From positions 1-41,956 of IMG/VR virus record IMGVR_UViG_3300044630_002764: a stretch of 41,956 bases of DNA. One strand, written 5' to 3'. Every line of letters starts with the position of its first letter. Positions within the stretch are counted from its first letter, which is position 1. The DNA comes from a virus. A program made the translations under genes and the position numbers. The notes under the pieces were generated by a model. That model was not told the DNA's origin. It saw nothing but the letters and a program-made list of their open reading frames with translations, and searched no databases. Of the stretch, positions 16,496 to 23,422 are shown piece by piece.

Positions 16496-17254
16496 ATGCG
16501 AATACAGCTAATTAAATCACTGAAACGAAGAATACAATTGGAGATTGCACCTCAAAGCCCTTTAAAGTTTCTAAAAGAATTGTCATTAGAAGAATTAATG
16601 GATACTATAATTTCCAATGTGTACTTATATACTCGTCCTAAAAGAGGGCAAGATAAGGCAATTCTTATGGCAGAAATTATCTCGGTAATCGGGCATTCGA
16701 TTAGAAAAGGAGTAAAGAAAGATTCGTCAGTAGCTGCTAAGGCTGGTGCCTTTATTCTTTACAGCTTCCAAGAATTGGGTTTATTGGAAGCAAAGCTCGG
16801 TGCTGCAGCAAATGGCCATGCTACATATGTGATAGAAATTTTAGATGATGCTGCAATTCAAGGGTTGTGGGAAGGAGTATCTAGAGAGGGTGGTAAAGGT
16901 AAACTCCCATCTGAAATACCTTATGAGCCTTGGACTTCATTCAAACATGTCACAGGTGCTGTATTAGTTAAAACAGGTAGTAAAGTAATACCAACATTAC
17001 TTACCCCAGAAACTCATCCTATTATCTTTGATTCTATTAATAAATCACAAGAGACTGCATGGTGTATAAATAGCGAAATCTATTCACTCGCTAAATGGGC
17101 TTTAAATAATCATACAGATGCTTTCTCGGATATTTGGGAACAAGTTAACCCTCAAGCTAAGACAACTAAGCTTAGAGAAACTAAAGCTATTTTATCTATA
17201 GCAGATAAATTTCTTGATATTCCCTTTTATCATATGTATTATCTTGACTTCCGT
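16496..17254 (+). CDS. T7-family RNA polymerase, exon 1
   Basis: 253 codons, start behind AAGGAACCCC. The region INKSQETAWCINSEIYSLAK matches the T7 polymerase segment NTAWKINKKVL, and the exon ends YYLDFR, the first half of the conserved DxRGR motif (T7 DWRGR). An in-frame stop (17255-17257) lies in the intron, so splicing is needed. Joined to exon 2 the enzyme has 738 residues against 883 in T7; the shortfall is N-terminal, about 170 residues before DxRGR, so the region holding the T7 AT-rich recognition loop is reduced or missing. It should transcribe phage middle/late genes from its own promoters. Confidence 0.9.
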
Positions 17255-18056
17255 TAATCTGGCGGAAATAAAAGAGTGTGAATTCGGGGGATATCTAGAA
17301 CAGACAATCCCGAGCCAAGCTACTGAATACTGTCGAGAGATATGGTTCAGATGAAGGTGTAACGACTATTATGTACTGGCCAAGTGGCTGGGAAGCGCAC
17401 TCCGCACTTTTAAAGATGCGATGATATAGTCTGGTCTGCATGGGAACATGTAGCAGTATGCAGTTCTCTACGTTGGAGAAAAATATGAATGAAATTTGGG
17501 AAGATTATATAAAAGGGTATTACAAAGTATCTACCACTGGAGAGATATGTAGTGTAGATAGACAAGTGCTATTTCATGGGAATTACGCATTACGAAAGGG
17601 AATAATTCTAAAGCAAACTAAAAATAGTAAAGGGTACTTAACAGTTGTGATTTGCATAGACGGCACGAGAAAGACAATTGCTAGCCACAGAGCAATTGCT
17701 GAAACTTTTATTCCAAATCCGCTGGAACTGCCACAAGTGAACCACATAGACGGAAACCCTTTAAATAATGATGTCAATAACTTAGAGTGGTGTACAGCTA
17801 GCGATAATCAAAAACATGCATACGCCACAGGTTTAAAGACTCAAGGTGAAATGCGTTTGAATGCGAAATTGACGGCTGAAGATGTGTACGAAATAGCTGA
17901 TATGATTTACGAAGGATACTCTAATAACAAAATAGCTGAAAAATATGGCGTTACAAAAGGATCGATTGAGGGTATTAAGAAAGGGCGCTCTTGGGCGCAT
18001 TTATTTAAATAGAACTGCATACGGGTGGAGAGTAACGAACTCTGCTGAACAAAACG
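17255..18056 (+). mobile_element. Group I intron in RNA polymerase gene
   Basis: 802 nt. The exon end TTCCGT (17249-17254) pairs with internal guide GCGGAA (17262-17267), with the required U-G pair at the splice site. AATCCCGAGCCAAGC (17306-17320) looks like the P3-P4 region, and ACGACTAT (17362-17369) with ATAGTC (17426-17431) forms P7. The intron would end in G at 18056. Removing it joins DFR to GRKYPTTAYLHE in frame, restoring the polymerase motif. The HNH gene lies in the 3' half. Self-splicing is inferred from the structure. Confidence 0.88.
17485..18012 (+). CDS. HNH homing endonuclease inside intron
   Basis: 175 residues; the ATG at 17485 has TTGGAG upstream. Residues ~1-40 (EIWEDYIKGYYKVSTTGEIC) are a NUMOD4 domain, followed by an HNH_3-type core with HRAIAETFIPNP and VNHIDGNPLNNDVNNLEW, keeping the histidines and asparagines. 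The C-terminus (EDVYEIADMIYEGYSNNKIA, then YGVTKGSIEGIKKG) is a helix-turn-helix DNA-binding segment. It should cut intron-less RNA polymerase genes and drive intron spread. No damage is visible, so it is probably active. Confidence 0.9.
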   Translation: MNEIWEDYIKGYYKVSTTGEICSVDRQVLFHGNYALRKGIILKQTKNSKGYLTVVICIDGTRKTIASHRAIAETFIPNPLELPQVNHIDGNPLNNDVNNLEWCTASDNQKHAYATGLKTQGEMRLNAKLTAEDVYEIADMIYEGYSNNKIAEKYGVTKGSIEGIKKGRSWAHLFK

Positions 18057-19514
18057 GGAAGGAAATATCCAACCACAGCCTATTTACATGAACAATCTAG
18101 TGATATAGCTAAAGGTTTATTGTTACGTAAAGATAAGAAAACAATCGGAGAAGAAGGTTTCTTTTGGCTTTGTGTAAGTATTGCAAGTAACTGGTCGGGC
18201 AATTCAGGGCGTGAAGATGGTGCTAAAACTGATAAGATCCCTCTGAAAGATAGATACCATTGGGTAATGGACAATGAAGAGATTATTCTATCTTATGCGG
18301 TCTCTCCTAAAGTAAATCAGGGTTGGATGGCTGCAGATAAACCTTGGCAATTCCTTGCGGCATGCGTTGAATTTAGAAATGCAATTTCAATGGGTACTCA
18401 CTATTTAGAGTATCAATCTCAGTTAGAATGCTTTATTGACGGCTCCACAAATGGCTCTCAGCATCTGTCTGCATTGACGAGAGATGAGACAACGGCGCCA
18501 TATGTTAATTTAGTGCCATTAGAGCTACCGGGCGATTTATATTCATATGTTGCCTCGCATGTTTGGAATAGAATTACCAATGAAATGCAAAAGATGCCTG
18601 CACTGACAATTCTTGAGTGTGAAGATTTCATAGATGGCTTAATATCTCTCAAAAAGAGAATAGGTTCTTCGGAACCAAAATCAGAAGTCAGGAACCAACT
18701 TGTGGCGCAGATCAGAGCTTACAAATTAAAATGGGCAGATATAGGTTCTAAAGCAGCACCTGTGTTCTGGAATAGAGTTAAAGATATTAAACAAAGAAGA
18801 AAGATTGTTAAACGTAATACAATGACATTACCATATGGTGGTAGTAGTTATGGATTAGGTGAACAACAAATCTTAGATGCAAAGAAACATGGCATAGAAC
18901 TATTAATAAATATGGAACACAAATGGGGCGCTTGGATGGGCCGGTTAGTGTTTGATGATTGTAAAGCTTCATTAGAAAGGCCTATGCAATTATTATCTAT
19001 ATTTGAAAAAGCAGGCAGAGATGCTGAGAAGCGTGGAGAATTTTTACAGTGGAATGTTCCTATAGTAAATTTTCCAGTAATACAAAACTATACAGAAGGG
19101 AAAGTAAAAAGAGTGTATGTACAGTATGGTCCACCAATGGGTGAAAGAACATCTACAGGATACTATGTAAATACACTTCAATTAGCAATATGCTTTATTG
19201 AGGATGTCTCGCCAAGTAAAGGTAAGCAAGCCCAAGGTGCTGCCCCTAACGTAATTCATAGCCTAGATGCAGCGCATTTAGCATTGACCACACATCGTTG
19301 TGATTTTCCAATCACTACAATTCATGATAGTTATGGTTGTTTATTAGCTGACATGCCAAAACTCTACAGGATCGTCCGAGAAACCTTCGTAGAGCTTTAT
19401 AATGAAAACCCTCTTTATCCAATAATGGATGAAATTGAGGGAGACCTAACCGGTGTCGATATGGGCACTCTAGATGTTAATTTGATTACGGAGTCAGAAT
19501 ATGCGTTCGCATGA
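18057..19514 (+). CDS. T7-family RNA polymerase, exon 2
   Basis: 485 codons plus stop, in frame after splicing (first residues GRKYPTTAYLHE). Catalytic motifs are complete: DGSTNGSQHLSA (motif A aspartate), KRNTMTLPYGGSSYG (motif B lysine and tyrosine), APNVIHSLDAAH, and TTIHDSYG (motif C aspartate). The enzyme is therefore expected to be active. The last codons overlap the next gene start at 19501. ATG starts inside this exon, such as 18120, are not real starts. Confidence 0.92.
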   Translation, partial: GRKYPTTAYLHEQSSDIAKGLLLRKDKKTIGEEGFFWLCVSIASNWSGNSGREDGAKTDKIPLKDRYHWVMDNEEIILSYAVSPKVNQGWMAADKPWQFLAACVEFRNAISMGTHYLEYQSQLECFIDGSTNGSQHLSALTRDETTAPYVNLVPLELPGDLYSYVASHVWNRITNEMQKMPALTILECEDFIDGLISLKKRIGSSEPKSEVRNQLVAQIRAYKLKWADIGSKAAPVFWNRVKDIKQRRKIVKRNTMTLPYGGSSYGLGEQQILDAKKHGIELLINMEHKWGAWMGRLVFDDCKASLERPMQLLSIFEKAGRDAEKRGEFLQWNVPIVNFPVIQNYTEGKVKRVYVQYGPPMGERTSTGYYVNTLQLAICFIEDVSPSKGKQAQGAAPNVIHSLDAAHLALTTHRCDFPITTIHDSYGCLLADMPKLYRIVRETFVELYNENPLYPIMDEIEGDLTGVDMGTLDVNLITESEYAFA

Positions 19515-19803
19515 AACTTGTACAATACCAGAATTTTTAAAAGATAGAACAATGTCTTACCAAACATTAACACATCGTATCAGACGTCATGACGTACGTG
19601 TCATACAGGTAGTAGTTGCAAGAGGCAGTGCTGCCCACCTCTACTTCAAAAGCGATTTACAAAAAATGCATGATATTCCGAAGAACTATAAAGACCCTCT
19701 TGTGAGAAAGAGAAGTCGAGAAGCTGTTGATACAACAGATATGATGCGATTCTTGCGTGAACCTATAATGCCTGTGCATAGATGGTATGGGTTTGAATCA
19801 TGA
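19501..19803 (+). CDS. Hypothetical basic protein (100 aa), HTH-like
   Basis: The start overlaps the polymerase stop by 14 bases and follows GGAGTCAGAAT. The protein is basic with TIPEFLKDRTMSYQTLTHRI, which could form a helix-turn-helix, and a C-terminus rich in Arg and aromatic residues. It might be a DNA-binding protein made together with the polymerase. No family is recognised. Confidence 0.6.
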   Translation: MRSHETCTIPEFLKDRTMSYQTLTHRIRRHDVRVIQVVVARGSAAHLYFKSDLQKMHDIPKNYKDPLVRKRSREAVDTTDMMRFLREPIMPVHRWYGFES

Positions 19804-20000
19804 ATGAAGTAATTGATTTTAAAAAACCTGAGAAAAAGAACGCGTATAAAGTATTAACAATCATTGCAGGAGATGATGTGGCATATGATAATCTAGAAAT
19901 ATTCTTAAATGATGGCTGGGATTTGATTGATGTAATTAGTGTCGATGGTGTAGAGGGCTTACACGCATCCGAAACAACGTTTATTTTATATAAGGTATAA
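19800..20000 (+). CDS. Hypothetical acidic protein (66 aa)
   Basis: Start overlaps the previous stop (ATGA). The sequence has the pattern YKVLTIIAGDD then DNLEIFLNDGWDLIDV, which resembles small alpha/beta proteins with a 'FLNDGW' turn common in DUF1737-type proteins, but the match is weak. Soluble, acidic, function unknown. Confidence 0.6.
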   Translation: MNEVIDFKKPEKKNAYKVLTIIAGDDVAYDNLEIFLNDGWDLIDVISVDGVEGLHASETTFILYKV

Positions 20001-20002
20001 AT

Positions 20003-20521
20003 ATGAGTATGCTACCAGAATCAAAAGATCTTAATGAATTTATTAAGCATTTACAAAGATTAGCAATATATAATGGTTGGAGTATTGGCCAGGAAATGCT
20101 AGGAGATTTGCCTGAACACATTCAATCAGAAATGGAAATGACGGGTGATTTTGATTTAGATGATTCACACTTTGAAGATGATACAGCAATGCTATGGGTG
20201 TTTCGTAAAGATGCTACCACAATAGCCGTATCTGTAGAAGATGGGGCGTGTTATTATTACTATGATTGTTTACAAATAAGGGCTGATCCTTTGGAAACTT
20301 ATTATAGAGATAGTATCCCCAATGCAGGGTGTCTTATGACGTGCATCATTAAAGATGGATCAGTTAGAAGACGCATGACTGACGTAGAAAGGACAGTGCA
20401 TACCGACACAATTGCGTTTCTTAATGCAGCTAACACCCGAAGTTGTGATGGTTTGAAAACTATTTATGATTGGGATGCATTTCGAGTCCTTTCAAATTTT
20501 GTTAAGTTCAATAAAGCGTAA
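20003..20521 (+). CDS. Hypothetical protein (172 aa), shares C-terminal module
   Basis: Begins MSMLPESKDLNEF. Acidic N-terminal two thirds with a tyrosine run (GACYYYYDC). The C-terminal module (FLNAANTRSCDGLKTIYDWD) is a near copy of part of the 98-aa protein at 13321-13617. No catalytic motif recognised. It ends 6 nt before pseudoknot 4. Confidence 0.65.
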   Translation: MSMLPESKDLNEFIKHLQRLAIYNGWSIGQEMLGDLPEHIQSEMEMTGDFDLDDSHFEDDTAMLWVFRKDATTIAVSVEDGACYYYYDCLQIRADPLETYYRDSIPNAGCLMTCIIKDGSVRRRMTDVERTVHTDTIAFLNAANTRSCDGLKTIYDWDAFRVLSNFVKFNKA

Positions 20522-20527
20522 TTAACA

Positions 20528-20554
20528 AAGCCTGAGTAAGCTTATGAACTGCTC
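20528..20554 (+). ncRNA. Pseudoknot element 4 (PK4)
   Basis: Stem 1 AAGC (20528-20531) with GCTT (20540-20543). Loop GAGTA (20534-20538) pairs with TGCTC (20550-20554) through four standard pairs and one T-G. The linker is ATGAAC. It lies between a stop codon 6 nt upstream and the endolysin gene. Confidence 0.72.
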
Positions 20555-20578
20555 ACAACAAGCAGAAAGGAGGTGGCT

Positions 20579-20950
20579 ATGCTTATAGCACCAACTCTAT
20601 GCCTCGTAGCTGTAATGTACTTTGAGGCAAGAAACCAGACATCAGATACCATGTTAGGTGTCGGTCAAGTGACAATGGAACTCACCGAAGGAAACGACGT
20701 GTGTGCAACATTACACAAGAAGGGGCTCTTCTCTTGGACTAAGCAAGGTGTTAAAATGCCTAACCCCAAGAGCAAAGCTGATGTGGAAGTATTCGAGCGT
20801 CAACTTAAGTTGGCACATCAGATATTATTTTCAAAGTTGAGATGTACGAAGCTGAAAGGCAAGTATACATACTTCAACGATTACAAATTGGGTCGCAGAT
20901 ATCCTACTCCAGTCAGACTGGTCAGGATAGGTGACTTGGTATTTTATTAA
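20579..20950 (+). CDS. SleB-like cell wall hydrolase (endolysin)
   Basis: 123 residues. ATG at 20579 has a perfect AAAGGAGG upstream; a GTG two codons earlier overlaps that site and is rejected. The N-terminal part, CLVAVMYFEARNQTSDTMLG followed by VGQVTMEL and LFSWT, matches the SleB/Hydrolase_2 fold, with the catalytic glutamate in FEAR. It should cleave peptidoglycan at lysis. It lies in the early/middle region behind pseudoknot 4, away from the holin-like gene at 12681, which may matter for timing. Confidence 0.8.
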   Translation: MLIAPTLCLVAVMYFEARNQTSDTMLGVGQVTMELTEGNDVCATLHKKGLFSWTKQGVKMPNPKSKADVEVFERQLKLAHQILFSKLRCTKLKGKYTYFNDYKLGRRYPTPVRLVRIGDLVFY

Positions 20951-20958
20951 GGACAGAG

Positions 20959-21210
20959 ATGAAAAAGATGCAGTATTCGGAAGCAGTACTTATGTATTTA
21001 TTAGACCTTGAAGCCAATAACTTTGAGGAATATATGGATGAAGTGTGGGAAATAGACGACTTCACACTAGCGCGACCGACAATGTTAGATCGAGCATTAA
21101 GTGATGAAAATGTAGATCATATTTATAAAGATGCAATATTCGCACTAAGAGAGGTTCGCGATGCTCAAAACAATACAGGATTCCTTGATGATGGTTTCAA
21201 CGTACTATGA
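20959..21210 (+). CDS. Hypothetical acidic protein (83 aa)
   Basis: Starts MKKMQYSEAVLMYLLDLEAN after AAGGACAGAG. Very acidic and helical; no membrane segment. Follows the endolysin by eight bases, so it is in the same operon. Small acidic phage proteins often bind host factors, but nothing here shows that. Confidence 0.6.
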   Translation: MKKMQYSEAVLMYLLDLEANNFEEYMDEVWEIDDFTLARPTMLDRALSDENVDHIYKDAIFALREVRDAQNNTGFLDDGFNVL

Positions 21211-21228
21211 CAAATTGTGGGAAAGATT

Positions 21229-21402
21229 ATGTTTGAATATATTCTAGTAGGTTACGCTGCGTTAGTGACGATGCGTATGATACAACTCTATGGCAAATGG
21301 CAGAATGCAATGCAAGCAAACGCAGCCTTAGAAGACCAAATGATTTTAAAGGCATTAAGCCCTAAACGTGGGAGACCTAAGAAAGATGATAAGCTCAACT
21401 GA
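21229..21402 (+). CDS. Small membrane protein with RGRP tail (57 aa)
   Basis: ATG at 21229 is preferred over an upstream GTG at 21217. N-terminal hydrophobic helix (MFEYILVGYAALVTMRMIQL), then a helical segment, and a basic C-terminus with KRGRPKK, which looks like an AT-hook minor-groove binder. Its end overlaps the next start. A membrane-anchored DNA contact is possible (inference). Confidence 0.55.
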   Translation: MFEYILVGYAALVTMRMIQLYGKWQNAMQANAALEDQMILKALSPKRGRPKKDDKLN

Positions 21403-21628
21403 AATAATTCAAAGATTAGATCTCACACCCATGGCGTTGGAAATGGCAATTTATTCAGGCAGGCTACCACCCCCTAATGAAGATGGCGAATGGGAAAGCT
21501 CACGGGTATTACCTTATTTAGAAAACTGGGAGAGGGTGATTAATGCGAGAAGACCTAAACAAACAGAAGAACCACATGCAGATTTCATTAAGTCTCGCAC
21601 AAGTAGAAGAGCTCACGAGTATGCTTAA
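21386..21628 (+). CDS. Small HTH protein, MerR/excisionase-like (80 aa)
   Basis: ATG at 21386. The sequence ISSTEIIQRLDLTPMALEMA followed by IYSGRLPPPNEDGEW and SRVLPYLENWE fits the winged helix-turn-helix layout of MerR/AlpA-type DNA-binding proteins, in which the helix pair is followed by a 'G-LP-P' turn. It could be a transcription regulator of the phage. There is no integrase to suggest an excisionase role. Confidence 0.55.
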   Translation: MISSTEIIQRLDLTPMALEMAIYSGRLPPPNEDGEWESSRVLPYLENWERVINARRPKQTEEPHADFIKSRTSRRAHEYA

Positions 21629-21746
21629 TTTATTAAAAGTATTCATCGGTGAGCCCTCTGTGTTATCAAAGAATGATGGATATTATCCAATGTCTTTAGT
21701 AATTAGAGATTGGCTATTAAACTTAGAGGATGGGTTTAAGGAATGA
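21543..21746 (+). CDS. Hypothetical protein (67 aa)
   Basis: Overlaps the previous gene by 86 bases in another frame; ATG at 21543 follows GAGAGGGTGATTA. An alternative start is the ATG at 21576 (MQISLSLAQVEEL). Helical, with LTSMLNLLKVFIG and a Trp-rich C-terminus. Its stop overlaps the next start. Function unknown. Confidence 0.5.
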   Translation: MREDLNKQKNHMQISLSLAQVEELTSMLNLLKVFIGEPSVLSKNDGYYPMSLVIRDWLLNLEDGFKE

Positions 21747-21910
21747 AGATTTCATTTTTATCACCAGACAGACTTAAGGTCTTTGGCATAGTTCAAGTTG
21801 GCGATAAGTATCGTATGACTGAGGGTGACGCACTCATGTCAAAAGAGAGCCTGATTAAGTTTTTGAGAAATGCATTAACCCAATTGGAGGAAGCAAATGC
21901 TCGTGTTTAA
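21743..21910 (+). CDS. Hypothetical protein (55 aa)
   Basis: Start overlaps the previous stop (ATGA) with TTAAGGA upstream. Encodes MKISFLSPDRLKVFGIVQVG and ends with a helix (SLIKFLRNALTQLEEAN). Its 3' end overlaps the next gene and supplies that gene's ribosome binding site (TTGGAGGAAG). Function unknown. Confidence 0.55.
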   Translation: MKISFLSPDRLKVFGIVQVGDKYRMTEGDALMSKESLIKFLRNALTQLEEANARV

Positions 21911-22271
21911 AACGTTATATGACTTACTAAACTTTAGAAATAATATCACTGAAGATGTAATCACTGATTTAAAACCTTTGTTTCTTCATGAAAACCATGA
22001 TATAGACTTTATGGAACACATCGGGGGTCACATCCATATACTGCAGACTTTCTTTGATTTTGCATTAATACCAATATACGGAGATAGAGAGTCTAATTTG
22101 ATGGTTGATTATGGGTGCTTTGATATTGCTGAGAAAATACCCGGCACTCATCTCAGATATTATAAGTTTTGTAATGTAACAAGTGATACAGGTGGCGCAA
22201 TATATTATATCCCTAATTACTATGCGAACATGAATCCATTTGTAGAACTCAGCGTTAAAGAATCTAACTAG
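21897..22271 (+). CDS. Hypothetical protein (124 aa)
   Basis: ATG at 21897 behind TTGGAGGAAGCAA. Begins MLVFKTLYDLLNFRNNITED; rich in aromatic residues, His and Asp, with no clear metal site. Last gene before the SSB leader. No family recognised. Confidence 0.6.
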   Translation: MLVFKTLYDLLNFRNNITEDVITDLKPLFLHENHDIDFMEHIGGHIHILQTFFDFALIPIYGDRESNLMVDYGCFDIAEKIPGTHLRYYKFCNVTSDTGGAIYYIPNYYANMNPFVELSVKESN

Positions 22272-22281
22272 AGAAACAGGA

Positions 22282-22331
22282 CTGCCTTGTTCCATAGGGT
22301 TGCAAGGCAGACCCCGTTAAATTAACCCTAT
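22282..22331 (+). promoter_or_regulatory. Pseudoknot-capable leader of the SSB gene
   Basis: Stem CTGCCTTG (22282-22289) pairs perfectly with CAAGGCAG (22303-22310). Loop bases ATAGGGTT (22294-22301) are a perfect complement of AACCCTAT (22324-22331), giving an H-type pseudoknot with loops of 4, 1 and 13 nt. It ends 30 nt before the SSB start. It contains one copy of the 17-mer motif. T4 gene 32 (SSB) is autoregulated through a leader pseudoknot; a similar role here is inference. Confidence 0.55.
22313..22329. promoter_or_regulatory. 17-mer motif CCCGTTAAATTAACCCT
   Basis: One of four identical intergenic copies (22313, 35676, 40631, 40783), with one variant at 13147. The centre GTTAA-A-TTAAC is an inverted repeat, as expected for a protein-binding site. 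Here it lies in the SSB leader. Confidence 0.5.
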
Positions 22332-22361
22332 TTTGATTTTTATACTAAAGAGAGAAAAGCA

Positions 22362-22847
22362 ATGGCTGTATTAAAAGATTGTGAATTGTGGTTTGCTAAA
22401 TTAGATCGTCCAAATGGCAAATTCAATAAAGAACAACCCACTTGGGAAGTACAAATTCGTACTACTAGCGCTGAACAAAAGAATGAATGGTTAGCCGCAG
22501 GTATTGCTGTTAAACGTATTGCCCCAGAAGATGAAAGTACTCCTTACTGGCGAGCTAATCTTAAAAAGAAATCTATCGGTGCAGATGGTGAAAAGAAAGA
22601 GCCAGTAAAAGTTGTTGATGGTGCTTTAAATCCTATTGACCCTAAAAGCTTAGGCAATGGGTCTGTCGCCAATATTAGAATATTTGAATACAACTACACA
22701 CATCCAACAAAGGGTCCAGGTGTAGGCTTTGTCTTAATGGCTATTCAAGTCACTAAGCATATTGTGTATATAGCTAAGCCTCGTGAAGATTTTGAAGAAG
22801 CTGATTATGAGACAATTGGTAACAATGAAGCTGAGGATTTATTCTAA
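22362..22847 (+). CDS. Single-strand DNA-binding protein
   Basis: 161 residues, start behind AAAGAGAGAAAAGCA. The N-terminal part (LKDCELWFAKLDRPNGKF, WEVQIRTTS) and the central PGVGFVLMAIQVTKH resemble phage SSB-type OB folds of the T7 gp2.5/DUF2815 kind. The acidic C-terminal tail ending NNEAEDLF is the hallmark that contacts replication partners. It opens the replication module and should coat single-stranded DNA and recruit polymerase and helicase. The leader can form a pseudoknot. The stop overlaps the next start. Confidence 0.8.
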   Translation: MAVLKDCELWFAKLDRPNGKFNKEQPTWEVQIRTTSAEQKNEWLAAGIAVKRIAPEDESTPYWRANLKKKSIGADGEKKEPVKVVDGALNPIDPKSLGNGSVANIRIFEYNYTHPTKGPGVGFVLMAIQVTKHIVYIAKPREDFEEADYETIGNNEAEDLF

Positions 22848-23368
22848 TGTCTGACTGTTACTGCTATTCTGTGTTATTAGAAAATAAATTAATAAAGCAT
22901 ACACCTGACTTTCAATTAGCTTTTGAACTATTTGTAAGTAGTGATGCGAAATCAATTAAGATTTCTAAAAATTATTTTGATTTAAAATCATTAAGAACAA
23001 TAGATGAATGTGAAGCTTGGATGGCTATGCTTGAAAGAACACATTGGAATCCCGAGTTTAGAGAAGCTGTCGGTATTAAAGGTTCAGATAGAATATCTGA
23101 AGCTGTAGATCCAACACATTATAAGACATATTTAGAAGACTATCAATGGTTAGACGCAATGAGTCGTATACCCACATTGAGAGATCCAGCTAAATTTGAA
23201 GCAGCAGTTGAATTACAAATTAGAAAATATTTAGATAGAAACGGTCAAAAAGACAATCCTATCCAGGAATTAATGAAAGCAAGATGGTATCTATCTTATT
23301 TGATAGCATACAAAAAAGCAGGTAGACCAATTCTGGTCAGCGAAATGCAAGCAATTCTAGCATCGTAA
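22847..23368 (+). CDS. DUF3310-containing protein
   Basis: 173 residues. The N-terminal ~85 residues are not recognised. The C-terminal part has PTHYKTYLEDYQWLDAM and later KYLDRNGQKDNPIQELMKAR then YLSYLI, matching the DUF3310 pattern (HY..., KYL-R-G-KD, L-KA-YL) found in many phages, sometimes fused to nucleotide kinases. The biochemical role is unknown. The start overlaps the SSB stop, so the two are coexpressed. Confidence 0.8.
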   Translation: MSDCYCYSVLLENKLIKHTPDFQLAFELFVSSDAKSIKISKNYFDLKSLRTIDECEAWMAMLERTHWNPEFREAVGIKGSDRISEAVDPTHYKTYLEDYQWLDAMSRIPTLRDPAKFEAAVELQIRKYLDRNGQKDNPIQELMKARWYLSYLIAYKKAGRPILVSEMQAILAS

Positions 23369-23375
23369 GTAGTAC

Positions 23376-23408
23376 AAAGGCGTTCTGACTAATAATCGGA
23401 ACGCCTTT
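23376..23408 (+). terminator. Strong hairpin before DNA polymerase gene
   Basis: AAAGGCGTTC pairs perfectly with GAACGCCTTT around a 13-nt loop, followed by ATTT only. It may be a weak terminator or attenuator, or an RNA processing/stability hairpin, between DUF3310 and the polymerase gene. Confidence 0.6.
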
Positions 23409-23422
23409 ATTTCGGAGATTTT

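Noticed and set aside
18120-19514. A stand-alone 464-aa polymerase gene starting at 18120
   Set aside because: The ATG is internal; the frame is open back to the intron border at 18057 and spliced residues complete the DxRGR motif.
21386-21628. Excisionase of a prophage
   Set aside because: The winged HTH pattern fits, but no integrase or attachment site was seen in the window.
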